Assembly (NCBI RefSeq): GCF_900141905.1
Contig: NZ_FQZF01000007.1
Span: forward strand, 62,001-126,000
Length of the DNA: 64,000 bases
Source: Muricoccus roseus
Lineage (GTDB): Bacteria > Pseudomonadota > Alphaproteobacteria > Acetobacterales > Acetobacteraceae
Direction: 5' to 3'
A program made the position numbers and the translations under genes. Positions 25,269 through 33,477 of this stretch are shown here, one piece after another (positions within the stretch are counted from its first letter, which is position 1; each line of letters starts with the position of its first letter). Below the pieces are notes generated by a model, which was not told the DNA's origin, ran no database searches, and saw nothing but the letters and a program-made list of their open reading frames with translations.

Positions 25269-26099
25269 GTGGATCCCGTCGTCGTCGCGGTCGCCATCAC
25301 CGGATCGGTGCCGCGCAAGAAGGACAATCCGGCCGTTCCCGTCACCCCGGCGGAGCAGGTGGAGTCCACGCATGAGGCCTTCGAGGCCGGGGCCTCGCTC
25401 GTGCATATCCATGTGCGCAACCCCGACGAATCCTCCTCCTCCGACCCCGCGCTCTTCGCACAGGTGCAGGAGGGCGTGCGGAAGCACTGCCCCGGGATGA
25501 TCGTGCAGTTCTCCACGGGCGGGCGCGGGCGCGATCCCTCGGCGCGCGGCTCCTCCCTGCCGCTGAAGCCCGACATGGCCTCGCTCTCCACCGGGTCGGT
25601 GAACTTCCCGACCATCGTCTACGAGAACCCGGCCGCGCTGGTGACGGAGCTGGCGACGGGAATGCGCGACAACGGGGTGCTGCCCGAGATCGAGATCTTC
25701 GACCTTTCCCACCTGCATGGCGCGCGGCGCCTGCTGCAGGAAGGGCTGATGAACGCGCGCCCGCATGTGCAGTTCGTGATGGGCGTGAAGAACGCCATGC
25801 CGGCCGAGGAACATCTGCTGGACCTGATGCTGGGCGAGCTGCGCCGCGTGCTGCCGGAGGCCAGCTGGACCGCCGCCGGGATTGGCGTGAACCAGGCGCG
25901 GGTGATGGAATGGGCGCTGGCGCGTGGCGCGCAAGGCGTGCGCACGGGGCTGGAGGACAACATCCGCGTCTCGCGCGATCGCCTCGCCGCCTCGAATGCG
26001 GAGCTGGTGCGGATGGCGGTGGAGGCCGCGGCCCGCCACGGCCGCCGCCCCGCGACGCCGTCCGAGGCCCGGCGCATGCTCGGCCTTGCCGCCTCCTGA
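25269..26099 (+). CDS. Beta-keto acid cleavage enzyme (BKACE, DUF849)
   Basis: Zn-dependent TIM-barrel lyase that condenses a beta-keto acid with acetyl-CoA to give acetoacetate and a CoA ester; the founding member is Kce, 3-keto-5-aminohexanoate cleavage enzyme. Start at GTG 25269 with AGAGGAGG 6 nt upstream; 276 residues. Zn ligands are seen in SLVHIHVRNPDE near 43-54 and FDLSHLHGARR near 145-155 (two His-x-His pairs), with catalytic IEIFD. The substrate specificity of this broad family cannot be fixed by eye. It faces away from the Bug-amidohydrolase operon, and a small XRE regulator follows. Confidence 0.88.
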   Translation: MDPVVVAVAITGSVPRKKDNPAVPVTPAEQVESTHEAFEAGASLVHIHVRNPDESSSSDPALFAQVQEGVRKHCPGMIVQFSTGGRGRDPSARGSSLPLKPDMASLSTGSVNFPTIVYENPAALVTELATGMRDNGVLPEIEIFDLSHLHGARRLLQEGLMNARPHVQFVMGVKNAMPAEEHLLDLMLGELRRVLPEASWTAAGIGVNQARVMEWALARGAQGVRTGLEDNIRVSRDRLAASNAELVRMAVEAAARHGRRPATPSEARRMLGLAAS

Positions 26100-26123
26100 A
26101 GCGCCGACGGTCCCCACACGGAC

Positions 26124-26477
26124 ATGACGCCCTTCGGCGCGCGGCTTCGGCAATGGCGCGAGGCGCGGGGCGTGACGCTGGCGCAGATGGCGGCGGCGAT
26201 GCAGGTCTCCTCCGCCTATCTCTCGGCGCTGGAACACGGGCGGCGCGGCGCGCCCTCCGTCGGGTTGGTGCACCAGGTCTGCGAATATCTCGGCCTCATC
26301 TGGGACGACGCCGACGAGCTACGGCGCCTGGCGCAGATCTCGCGGCCACGCGTGGTGCTGGACGCGGGCGGGCTCACGCCCGAGGCAACGGAACTGGCCA
26401 ACCGGCTGGCGGATTCCTTCCGCCGCCTGCCGCCGGAACGGGTGGCGGCGCTGCTGGCGGCTCTGGAGGGGCGGTAA
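26124..26477 (+). CDS. XRE-family HTH regulator
   Basis: 117-residue protein with an N-terminal Cro/C1 HTH at about residues 4-58: FGARLRQWREARGVTLAQMAAAMQVSSAYLSALEHGRRG then SVGLVHQVCEYLGLIWDDADELRRLAQ. The helical C-terminal 45 residues (LTPEATELANRLADSFRRLPPE) likely dimerise; no effector domain. Starts 24 bp after the BKACE stop, so probably co-transcribed. It resembles short Acetobacteraceae XRE proteins of unknown target. Confidence 0.88.
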   Translation: MTPFGARLRQWREARGVTLAQMAAAMQVSSAYLSALEHGRRGAPSVGLVHQVCEYLGLIWDDADELRRLAQISRPRVVLDAGGLTPEATELANRLADSFRRLPPERVAALLAALEGR

Positions 26478-26482
26478 GAGAC

Positions 26483-26741
26483 GGAGGGCTCCGCCCTCCA
26501 CCCGCCAAGGGCCTGAGGCCCTTGGAACCCCATCGGACTGCCGTGGATACCCCGGATCGAAGGGGTCCCTGGTTGGAGGGGATTGATCCTGCCTTTGCAG
26601 TCGCCTCGGGTCATCGACCCGAGGCGCACCGTCAGCCCCGTGATTCCAACTGATAGAAAAAGATGATGGGTCGAAGGCACTGCCTTCGACGGGTCCGGGG
26701 AGAGGAAGAATTCCTTCTTCCCCTCCCCGGGACAGACCGCC
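26483..26741 (+). repeat. Dispersed multi-hairpin element, copy 4 (complete)
   Basis: Forward orientation, the copy most like copy 1. H1 26483-26499 (5 nt after the XRE stop), H2 26505-26525, H3 26602-26626 (CGCCTCGGG/CCCGAGGCG, loop TCATCGA), H4 26670-26690, H5 26695-26730 with TTCC loop and one A-C mismatch. Occupies the convergent gap between the XRE gene and the phosphate cotransporter, whose stop is 12 nt beyond the right end. Confidence 0.87.
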
Positions 26742-26752
26742 CCCCAGAACCC

Positions 26753-28417
26753 TCAAGCAGCCGGCGTTGCCCGAAGCCGGCTGACGCGCAGCATGCCCTC
26801 TCGCTCCAGCAGCGGGTGGGCGATGCCGGCGAGGTGGCCGGCGATGGCCTTCAGGTCGCGGGTCACGTCCAGCGCCAGCCGCGCGGTGGCGGCGGAGGCT
26901 TCGTCGGTGCTGCGGCCCAGCCGGGCCACGGCAGCGCGCTCGGCCTGGCGCCAGGCCTCTTTCTCCACCACCAGTTGGCGTGCGGCGGCGGGGTCCTGCC
27001 CCATGAAGACCGCGACCGCGAGGCGGAGCTGGGCGATGGCGCGGCGGTGGAGCCCCGCCAGTTCCTCCGCGAGGTCGGGTGGGAGGGCGGTGCCGCGGCG
27101 GGCGGCGCGGGTGGCGTGGCGGGCCAGGCCGCGTTCCACCATGTCCCCCACATGCTCGAGGATGATGGCGACGTCGCGGATGTCCTCCAGCCGCGTCACC
27201 TCCGGCTGGGCCAGGGCTTCGCGCGGCAGGCCGGCGAGGTACGCATGCACCGCCCGGTGCAGGCCGTCCACCACGTCGTCGCGCCGGGCGGTGGCCTTGG
27301 CGCGGTCTGCGTCGCCACGGCGCAGGGCGGCGGAGGCGTCGCGCAGCATGGCCTCCACCTCATCCGCGATGCGCAGCACCTCCCGCGCGGCGTTGGAGAG
27401 GGCGACGGCCGGGGTGGAGACGGCCTCGGGGTCCAGGTAGCGGGGGGCGGCCGCGTCGGCGGCGGCGGGCGGGGCGGGCAGCAGGCGGGTGAGCAGCCGC
27501 CCGAATGGGCCGAGGAGGGGCAGCGTCGCCACGGCCAGGATCAGGTTGAAGGCGAGGTGGGCATTGGCCACCAGCCGCACCGGGGCGGGATCGAGCGCGC
27601 GGAGCGCCTCGGTCAGCGGCCCCAGCAGGGCCATGGCGAGCGCCGCGCCGGCCATCCGGTTCACCAGGTTGCCGATGGGCATGCGCTGGCGCGACAGGTC
27701 CCGCGTATCGCCCCGCGCGGCCAGCACGGGGGTGATGGCGCTGCCGAGATTGGCGCCCACCACCATGGCCACCGCTGCCTGCGGGCCCAGCACCCCGGCC
27801 CCGGCGAGGGAGCCGACCAGCAGCACCGCCGCCACCGAGGAATGCATGGCCCAGGCGAGCAGCGCGGCTGCCATGAGGTTCAGCGCGGGCGAGCCTTCGA
27901 GCAGGTGCAGCACCTCCCGGAAGGCGGGGGAGGCCTGGAGGGGGGCCATGCTCTCCAGCATCAGGTGCAGGGCGGCGAGCATGAGGCCGAGGCCCATCAC
28001 GGCCCGCCCTGCCTCCCGCTGGCGGATGACGGGGCGGCGATAGGCCGCCCAGCCCAGGAGCATGAGGGCGGGGAACACCGCGCGCACGTCGAAGGAGAGC
28101 AACTGGACGATCAGCGCGGTGCCGACATTGGCCCCCAGCATGGCGGCCAGGGCGGGTTCCAGCCCCAGCGCGCCCTGGGCGGCGAGGCCGCCCACCATCA
28201 GCGCGGCGGCGGTGCTGCTCTGCAGGGCGGCGGTGACGCCGAGGCCGGCGAGGAAGGCGCGTAGGCGCGAGCCGAGCGCCACGCGCACGAAGCGGCGCAG
28301 ATTCGCGCCGAACCCCCGCTCCACCCCGCGCTGCACGAGATGCAGCCCGAAGAGTAGCAGGGCGGCCTCTCCCGCCAGCTCGACCAGCAGCCTGATTGCG
28401 TCCAACGCCACCTCCAC
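26753..28417 (-). CDS. Na+/phosphate cotransporter family protein (NptA/PhoU-like)
   Basis: 554-residue inner-membrane protein of the SLC34/NPT2 type. Two repeats of the Na/Pi-cotransporter domain contain the QSSTAAALMVGG motif near residues 67-78 and its partner HSSVAAVLLVGSLAG near 195; about eight hydrophobic spans follow. The C-terminal 220 residues are a PhoU-like helical domain (EVLRIADEVEAMLRDASAALR; DIRDVAIILEHVGDMVERGL). GTG start at 28417. It imports phosphate or, in bacterial members, related anions. It is divergent from the DapA-like gene. No pho box was recognised. Confidence 0.88.
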   Translation of the reverse strand: MEVALDAIRLLVELAGEAALLLFGLHLVQRGVERGFGANLRRFVRVALGSRLRAFLAGLGVTAALQSSTAAALMVGGLAAQGALGLEPALAAMLGANVGTALIVQLLSFDVRAVFPALMLLGWAAYRRPVIRQREAGRAVMGLGLMLAALHLMLESMAPLQASPAFREVLHLLEGSPALNLMAAALLAWAMHSSVAAVLLVGSLAGAGVLGPQAAVAMVVGANLGSAITPVLAARGDTRDLSRQRMPIGNLVNRMAGAALAMALLGPLTEALRALDPAPVRLVANAHLAFNLILAVATLPLLGPFGRLLTRLLPAPPAAADAAAPRYLDPEAVSTPAVALSNAAREVLRIADEVEAMLRDASAALRRGDADRAKATARRDDVVDGLHRAVHAYLAGLPREALAQPEVTRLEDIRDVAIILEHVGDMVERGLARHATRAARRGTALPPDLAEELAGLHRRAIAQLRLAVAVFMGQDPAAARQLVVEKEAWRQAERAAVARLGRSTDEASAATARLALDVTRDLKAIAGHLAGIAHPLLEREGMLRVSRLRATPAA

Positions 28418-28563
28418 TCCCCCTCATAGTGGCGTCGGCGGGGCGGGGTTGCACGCGGAATGTGGAAAGCCGGGCATCAACATTGGAAGGTTCAACTCTT
28501 CGGGCAGGCTTTCCGGCCACCCGCCCCTGCCGATAGGCTTCGCGCCAGCATGGGAGGCGGGCG

Positions 28564-29547
28564 ATGAGCGGGAGCTATGACCGGGCCGGGGCGAAGGGCT
28601 TCGCCCGGGAACATCTGCGGGGGATCTGGTGCGCGGCGCCCACGCCCTTCCGGGCCGACCTCTCGCTCGACGAAGCCGGTTTCCGCGCCAATCTCCGCCA
28701 CTGGTTCACCGAGCTGGGGGTGGACGGGGTCTTCGTGGCGGGGAAGCAGGGCGAGTTCTTCTCCATGTCCGTGGAGGAGCGGAAGCGGAGCTTCACCCTG
28801 GCGGCCGAGGTGGCGCGGGAGACGGGCAAGCGGACGATCATGTCCTGCTCGGACCAGAACCTGGACACGGTGCTGGAGCTGGCCGCCCATGCCGAGGCCT
28901 GCGGGGCGGACTTCATCGTCGTCCATGCCCCCGTGCTGCACTTCGTGCACGACCGCGACGAGACGCTGGTGGAGTACTACCGCCACATCAGCGAGCGGAC
29001 GCGGCTGGGCATCGCGCTCTGGTCGCATCCGGACAGCGGCTACCTGATGAGCCCGGATCTCTGCCTGCGGATCGCGGAGAACCCAGGCGTGGTGGCCATC
29101 AAGTACTCCGTCCCGCGGGAGATGTATGCGGAGCTCTCGCGCCGGGCCGGCGATGCGCTGCTGGTCAGCACGGCCAGCGAGGATGAATGGCTGGACAACA
29201 TCCTGGAGCTGGGCTGGCGGCTCTATCTCTGCTCCTCCCCGCCCGCGATGCTGCAGACGGCGGCGGACAGGAGGATGCGCGAATACACGGATCTCGCCTT
29301 CGCCGGGCGGGCCGGGGAGGCGCGCCGGGTGTTCGACAGCCTCGCCCCGGTGCGGCAGGCCATCCGCTCCACCAAGCCGGGCGGCAAGCCGCAGGCGCAT
29401 ACGAAATACTGGATGGAGCTGCTGGGGCAGGCCGGCGGCCCGGTGCGCCGCCCCATGCTGCCGCTGACCGATGCCGAGCGCGCCGCCACCCGCGCCGCCT
29501 TCGCCGGCTGCGGCCTCAAGGTCCCCACCCGCCAGGCCGCGGAGTGA
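28564..29547 (+). CDS. Dihydrodipicolinate synthase-superfamily lyase/aldolase, atypical motifs
   Basis: DapA/NAL-superfamily TIM-barrel enzyme, 327 residues, start ATG 28564 behind GGGAGGCGGG. The Schiff-base Lys is in VVAIKYSVPRE near 181-190. Two standard motifs are altered: the GTTGE loop is GKQGEF (about 57-62), and the catalytic PYY segment is replaced by VHAPVLHFVHD (about 120-130). Genuine dihydrodipicolinate synthase activity is therefore unlikely; an aldolase, hydratase or decarboxylase acting on a keto acid is more plausible. It is followed at once by 3-hydroxyanthranilate dioxygenase and a hydrolase, suggesting a ring-cleavage product pathway. Confidence 0.85.
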   Translation: MSGSYDRAGAKGFAREHLRGIWCAAPTPFRADLSLDEAGFRANLRHWFTELGVDGVFVAGKQGEFFSMSVEERKRSFTLAAEVARETGKRTIMSCSDQNLDTVLELAAHAEACGADFIVVHAPVLHFVHDRDETLVEYYRHISERTRLGIALWSHPDSGYLMSPDLCLRIAENPGVVAIKYSVPREMYAELSRRAGDALLVSTASEDEWLDNILELGWRLYLCSSPPAMLQTAADRRMREYTDLAFAGRAGEARRVFDSLAPVRQAIRSTKPGGKPQAHTKYWMELLGQAGGPVRRPMLPLTDAERAATRAAFAGCGLKVPTRQAAE

Positions 29548-29552
29548 ACCCG

Positions 29553-30089
29553 ATGCGCAAGCCCTTCGACTTCCAGGCCTGGATTGCCGAGAACGAACAC
29601 CTGCTGAAGCCGCCCGTCGGCAACAAGCTGCTCTTCGAGGATGCGCAGACGGTGGTGCAGATCGTCGGCGGCCCGAACCAGCGCGTGGATTTCCACGACG
29701 ACCCGGTGGAGGAGTTCTTCTACCAGCTGCGCGGCGACATGGTGCTGAAGGTGCATATGGACGGGCGCATCCAGGACATCCCAATCCGGGAGGGGCAGGT
29801 CTTCCTGCTGCCGGCCCATGTGCCGCATTCGCCGCAGCGCCCCATGCCGGGCTCGGTCGGCCTCGTGGTAGAGGGCAGCCGGCCCGAGGGCGCGAAGGAC
29901 GCCTTCGAGTGGTACTGTTTCACGTGCAACGGGAAGGTGCATCGCATCGAACTGGTGGTGAAGGACATCGTGAAGGACCTGCCGCCCCTTTATGCCGAGT
30001 TCTATGCCAGCGAGGAGAAGCGCACCTGCCCACATTGCGGCACGCTCCACCCGGGCAAGACGCCGCCGGAGGGCTGGGTGAGCCTGTGA
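29553..30089 (+). CDS. nbaC: 3-hydroxyanthranilate 3,4-dioxygenase
   Basis: Fe(II) cupin dioxygenase opening the ring of 3-hydroxyanthranilate to 2-amino-3-carboxymuconate semialdehyde. 178 residues. Visible: GNKLLFEDAQTVVQIVGGPN, HDDPVEEFFYQLRGDMVLK near residues 49-67 (His/Glu metal ligands), LLPAHVPHSPQRP near 88-100 (third ligand), and the bacterial-type C-terminal rubredoxin-like Fe site: CFTCNGK near 125 and CPHCGTLHPGK near 160. Start ATG 29553, 5 bp after the lyase stop; an upstream-extended frame overlaps that gene. No kynureninase or decarboxylase is in view, so the substrate could be an analogue. Confidence 0.92.
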   Translation: MRKPFDFQAWIAENEHLLKPPVGNKLLFEDAQTVVQIVGGPNQRVDFHDDPVEEFFYQLRGDMVLKVHMDGRIQDIPIREGQVFLLPAHVPHSPQRPMPGSVGLVVEGSRPEGAKDAFEWYCFTCNGKVHRIELVVKDIVKDLPPLYAEFYASEEKRTCPHCGTLHPGKTPPEGWVSL

Positions 30090-30937
30090 TCCGCCATCCC
30101 GACGGCACCGAGGCCCCTCCCCTTCCCGAGACGCGCTTCGCCGAGCTGGACGCGGCCGCGCTCGGCCTCGAGCATGGCCGGCTGTCCTACATGGAGGCCG
30201 GGGCGGGGCCGGAGGTGGTGCTGCTGATGCATGGCATCGGCTCCAACGCCACCGGCTGGCGCTTCATCCTGTCCGCCCTCGCGCGCCGCGCGCGCGTCAT
30301 CGCATGGAACGCGCCGGGCTACTGGCTCTCCGCCGATTTCGCCGCGGAGGCGCCGCTGGCGACGGATTACGCGCGCGTGGCCGTCGCCCTGCTGGATGCC
30401 TTGGGCGTCGAGCGCGCGCATTTCGTCGGCTCCTCCTTCGGCTCCATGATCGGCGCGGTGATCGCCGCGGAATACCCGTCCCGGGTCGGGCGCCTCGCCC
30501 TGCTCGGCTCCTCCCGCGGGCAACGCTGGAAGCCGCAGGCCGAACGCGAGCGGATGCTGGCCATGCGGCGGGATACGATCGCGGGCGGGGGCATGGCCCT
30601 GGCCCGGGAACGCTGGCGGAACCTCGTCGCCCCCGGAACGCCGGACAGCGTGGGGGAATGGGTGCGCGACACCCTCTCCGCCACCCACGCCAAAGGCCTG
30701 CTCCGCTCCGCCCGCGCGAGCGACGTGACGGACACGCTGGACTTCGCGCCCCGCATCGCCACCCCCACCCTCATCCTGGTGGGCAGCGAGGACCGGGTGA
30801 ACCCGCCCGAGGTCAGCCGTGCCATGGCGAAGGCCATCCCGGGCGCGGTGATGCGGGTGCAGGAGGGCGTGGGGCACCTGGCGAAGCTGGAGGCTCCCGG
30901 GGCGACGCTGGGGGCGCTGGAACGGCATCTGTTCTGA
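30086..30937 (+). CDS. Alpha/beta hydrolase
   Basis: 283-residue cytosolic hydrolase starting with GTG overlapping the dioxygenase stop (GTGA). The oxyanion motif LLMHGIGSNATGW is near residues 47-59, the nucleophile elbow FVGSSFGSMIG near 113-123 (Ser), an acid in LVGSEDRVNPPE near 229-240 and the His in GVGHLAKLE near 261. In meta-cleavage pathways such enzymes hydrolyse C-C bonds of ring-fission products or remove formyl/acyl groups; here it likely acts after the 3-hydroxyanthranilate dioxygenase (inference from overlap). Confidence 0.85.
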   Translation: MIRHPDGTEAPPLPETRFAELDAAALGLEHGRLSYMEAGAGPEVVLLMHGIGSNATGWRFILSALARRARVIAWNAPGYWLSADFAAEAPLATDYARVAVALLDALGVERAHFVGSSFGSMIGAVIAAEYPSRVGRLALLGSSRGQRWKPQAERERMLAMRRDTIAGGGMALARERWRNLVAPGTPDSVGEWVRDTLSATHAKGLLRSARASDVTDTLDFAPRIATPTLILVGSEDRVNPPEVSRAMAKAIPGAVMRVQEGVGHLAKLEAPGATLGALERHLF

Positions 30938-30942
30938 GCGGG

Positions 30943-31184
30943 CGGTCTGTCCCCGGGGAGAGGAAGAAAGAATTCTTCCTCTCCCCGGACCCCTCACCTT
31001 CTTCTTTTTCTTCGAGTTTGGAATCACGGGGCTGACGGTGCGCCTCGGGTCCATAACCCGAGGCGACTGCAAAGGCAGGAACAGCGCCCAGCGACCCGAG
31101 ACCCCGCCGGTCAACGGTATCCACGGCAGTCAGACGGGGTTCCAAGGGCCTCAGGCCCTTGGCGGGTGAAGGGCGGAGCCCTTC
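30943..31184 (-). repeat. Dispersed multi-hairpin element, copy 5 (lacks H4)
   Basis: Reverse orientation. H5 30953-30988 is a perfect 16-bp stem with loop AGAA, 16 nt after the hydrolase stop; H4 is deleted; a T-rich run CTTCTTTTTCTTC follows; H3 31041-31065 (loop TCCATAA), H2 31142-31162, H1 31168-31184 as GAAGGGC/GCCCTTC, a compensated change from GGAGGGC/GCCCTCC. Unlike the other copies, H1 here faces a gene start (Bug receptor at 31263). It fills most of the 325-base gap; 31185-31262 holds the Bug leader only. Confidence 0.85.
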
Positions 31185-31262
31185 GCTGGAACCCGGCCTG
31201 CCAAGTTCCCGGTGCAACGCCCCTATGGAGCTGGCCCGGAACCTGCCTAACCTTTCCCCGCC

Positions 31263-32231
31263 ATGCCTGTCACCCGACGTCTCTTCCTCGCCGCGCCTGT
31301 CCTGGCGGCACCTGCCCTGGCCCAGCCGGCCTGGCCGGACCGGCCGGTGCGGCTTGTCGTGCCCTACCCGCCCGGGGGTGGGTTGGATGCCTTGGCGCGG
31401 GCGCTCGCGGACCGGCTGACGCCGGTGTGGAGGCAGGCCGTGACGGTGGACAACCGGCCGGGCGGCGCGACCATTCCGGGCACGGATGCTGTCGCGAAGG
31501 CGGCGCCGGATGGGCATGTGCTGCTGATGACCTCCGACGCGTCGGTCACGGCCAATCCGCACCTGCATGCGCGGCTGCCACATGACCCGATGAAGGACCT
31601 GGCGCCCGTCTCCTACCTGCTGGACGTGCATCAGATGGTGCTGATGCATCCCGACGTGGCGGCACGGGACATGGCGGGGCTCGTGGCGGCGGCGCGGGTG
31701 CGGCCGGGGGCACTGAACTACGGTTCCTACGGGCCGGGAAGCCAGCCGCATCTCCTGTTCGAGGCGCTGAAGGCGCGGGAGGGCATCGACATCGCCCAGG
31801 TGGCCTATCGCGGGTTGACGCCGGCGGTGCTGGGCACCGTATCCGGCGAGGTGCAGGGCACGCTGGCGGGCGTGGCCTCCGCGCGGGAGTTCCTGGCGAC
31901 GGGGCAGCTGCGCGCGCTGGCGGTCGGCCGCCCGGCGCGGCTGCCGCAGCTTCCGGACGTGCCCACGCTGATTGAGGCGGGATATCCCGAGGCGGACCCG
32001 CGCACCTGGTTCGGCCTTTTCGCACCCGCGAGAACGCCGCCGGCGCTGCTGGCGCGCATCCAGGCCGATGTGGCGGCGGCGATGGAGGATCCGATGGTCC
32101 GGGAACGGCATCTCACGCCCAATGGCTACACCGTGCACGCGGCCACGCCGGAGGCTTCGGCCGCGCTGGTGGCGGCGGATTTCGAGGCCAAGCGGGAACT
32201 CGTTCGGCTTTCGAACGCGCGGGTGGACTGA
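31263..32231 (+). CDS. Bug-family (TTT) periplasmic solute receptor
   Basis: TctC/Bug receptor of 322 residues. Signal peptide MPVTRRLFLAAPVLAAPALAQPAW (RR-type), then PVRLVVPYPPGGGLDALARAL, VDNRPGGATIPGTDAVAKAAPDGHVLLM, and QVAYRGLTPAVLGTVSGEVQGTL. Sits between the dioxygenase operon and the second HAAT cassette, 48 bp before its receptor gene. Again no TctAB partner. The membrane partner must be encoded elsewhere. Confidence 0.9.
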   Translation: MPVTRRLFLAAPVLAAPALAQPAWPDRPVRLVVPYPPGGGLDALARALADRLTPVWRQAVTVDNRPGGATIPGTDAVAKAAPDGHVLLMTSDASVTANPHLHARLPHDPMKDLAPVSYLLDVHQMVLMHPDVAARDMAGLVAAARVRPGALNYGSYGPGSQPHLLFEALKAREGIDIAQVAYRGLTPAVLGTVSGEVQGTLAGVASAREFLATGQLRALAVGRPARLPQLPDVPTLIEAGYPEADPRTWFGLFAPARTPPALLARIQADVAAAMEDPMVRERHLTPNGYTVHAATPEASAALVAADFEAKRELVRLSNARVD

Positions 32232-32279
32232 GGACCGAAAACCCCTTTAAGCTTCAACGAAACGACACGGAGGCTTCCA

Positions 32280-33467
32280 ATGAACCTGCATCGCCGTGGC
32301 CTTCTGGCCTCCGGCGCCGCCCTCGGGCTCGGCGCCGCCTCGCTTGCCCGGCCCGCCATCGCCCAGGGCGCGCCGCTGAAGATCGGCATGATCACCACCC
32401 TCTCGGGTGCGGGCGGCTATATCGGCCAGGATATCCGGGACGCCTTCCTGCTCGCGATCGAGCTTTCGGGCGGCAACCTGGGCGGCACCAACGTGCAGGT
32501 CATGGTGGAGGATGACGGCTTCCGCCCCGGCCAGGGCAAGCAGGTGGCCGAGCGCTTCATGAAGAACGAGCGCATCAAGCTGCTCACCGGCATCATCTTC
32601 TCCAACATCCTCGGCGCCGTGGCGCCGGATGTGCTGGATGGGGGCGGCATCTATGTCTCGCCCAACGCCTCGCCCTCCAACCTGGCGGGGCGCGAGTGCC
32701 ACAAGAACTTCTGGTCCATCGCCTGGCAGAATGACAGCCTGCATGAGAGCGCGGGGCAGCTGGCCACCAATCTCGGCCAGAAGCGCATGTTCATCCTGGC
32801 GCCGAACTATCAGGCCGGGCGCGATGCGCTGACCGGCTTCAAGCGGCTCTACAAGGGGCAGGTGGTGGGCGAGGTCTATACCCGCCTCGACCAGACCGAC
32901 TACGCGGCGGAGATGGCGCAGATCCGCGCCGCGAACCCGGAGGGCGTGTACCAGTTCCATCCGGGCGGGCTCGGCATCGCCTTCCTGCGGCAATATGTGC
33001 AGGCCGGGCTGCTGGCGAATGTCCCGATGACCCTCGCCGCGCCCTCCATGGATGCGACGACGCTGGCGGCGGTGGGCGACGCCGCAGTGGGCATCAACCT
33101 GACCAGCCACTGGAACACGGATTTCGACAACGCGCCGAGCAAGCGCTTCGTCGCGGCCTTCCAGCAGAAGTTCAACCGCGTGCCGACCTATTACGCGCAG
33201 CAGAGCTTCGACACGGCGCTGGCCATCGGCGCCGCGCTGCGCGGCACGGGCGGCAAGGTGGACGATACCGAGGCCTTCTACCGCGCGATGAAGCCCGCGA
33301 ATTTCGAGAGCACGCGCGGCAAGTTCTCCTTCGGCTCCAACAACCACCCCATCCAGGACTGGTACGCGCTGAAGGTGGAGAATGTGGGCGGCAAGCCGGC
33401 GCTGGTGACGCAGGGCAAGGTGTTGAGCGACCACGGGGACGTCTACGCGTCCCAGTGCCGCTTCTGA
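32280..33467 (+). CDS. HAAT ABC transporter substrate-binding protein
   Basis: Periplasmic receptor of 395 residues (Peripla_BP_6). Signal peptide MNLHRRGLLASGAALGLGAASLARPAIAQG, Tat-like (RRGLL). Mature landmarks: PLKIGMITTLSGAGGYIGQDIRDAFLLAIE, LLTGIIFSNILGAVAPDVLDGGGIYVSPNASPSNLAG split in the middle, and YYAQQSFDTALAIGAAL near the end. The LIV-type sensor GIIFSNIL suggests an aromatic or urea-like ligand rather than leucine (weak inference). First gene of a K-H-M-G-F cassette. Confidence 0.88.
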   Translation: MNLHRRGLLASGAALGLGAASLARPAIAQGAPLKIGMITTLSGAGGYIGQDIRDAFLLAIELSGGNLGGTNVQVMVEDDGFRPGQGKQVAERFMKNERIKLLTGIIFSNILGAVAPDVLDGGGIYVSPNASPSNLAGRECHKNFWSIAWQNDSLHESAGQLATNLGQKRMFILAPNYQAGRDALTGFKRLYKGQVVGEVYTRLDQTDYAAEMAQIRAANPEGVYQFHPGGLGIAFLRQYVQAGLLANVPMTLAAPSMDATTLAAVGDAAVGINLTSHWNTDFDNAPSKRFVAAFQQKFNRVPTYYAQQSFDTALAIGAALRGTGGKVDDTEAFYRAMKPANFESTRGKFSFGSNNHPIQDWYALKVENVGGKPALVTQGKVLSDHGDVYASQCRF

Positions 33468-33477
33468 GGGCGCGCGC

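Noticed and set aside
29916-29931. Near-match to parS (TGTTTCACGTGCAACG) in the dioxygenase gene
   Set aside because: It breaks the palindrome and encodes the conserved CFTCN metal-site residues, so coding constraint explains it.
30086-30937. Longer start for the hydrolase at 29471
   Set aside because: It would overlap the dioxygenase completely; GTG 30086 gives the normal length and a GTGA coupling.
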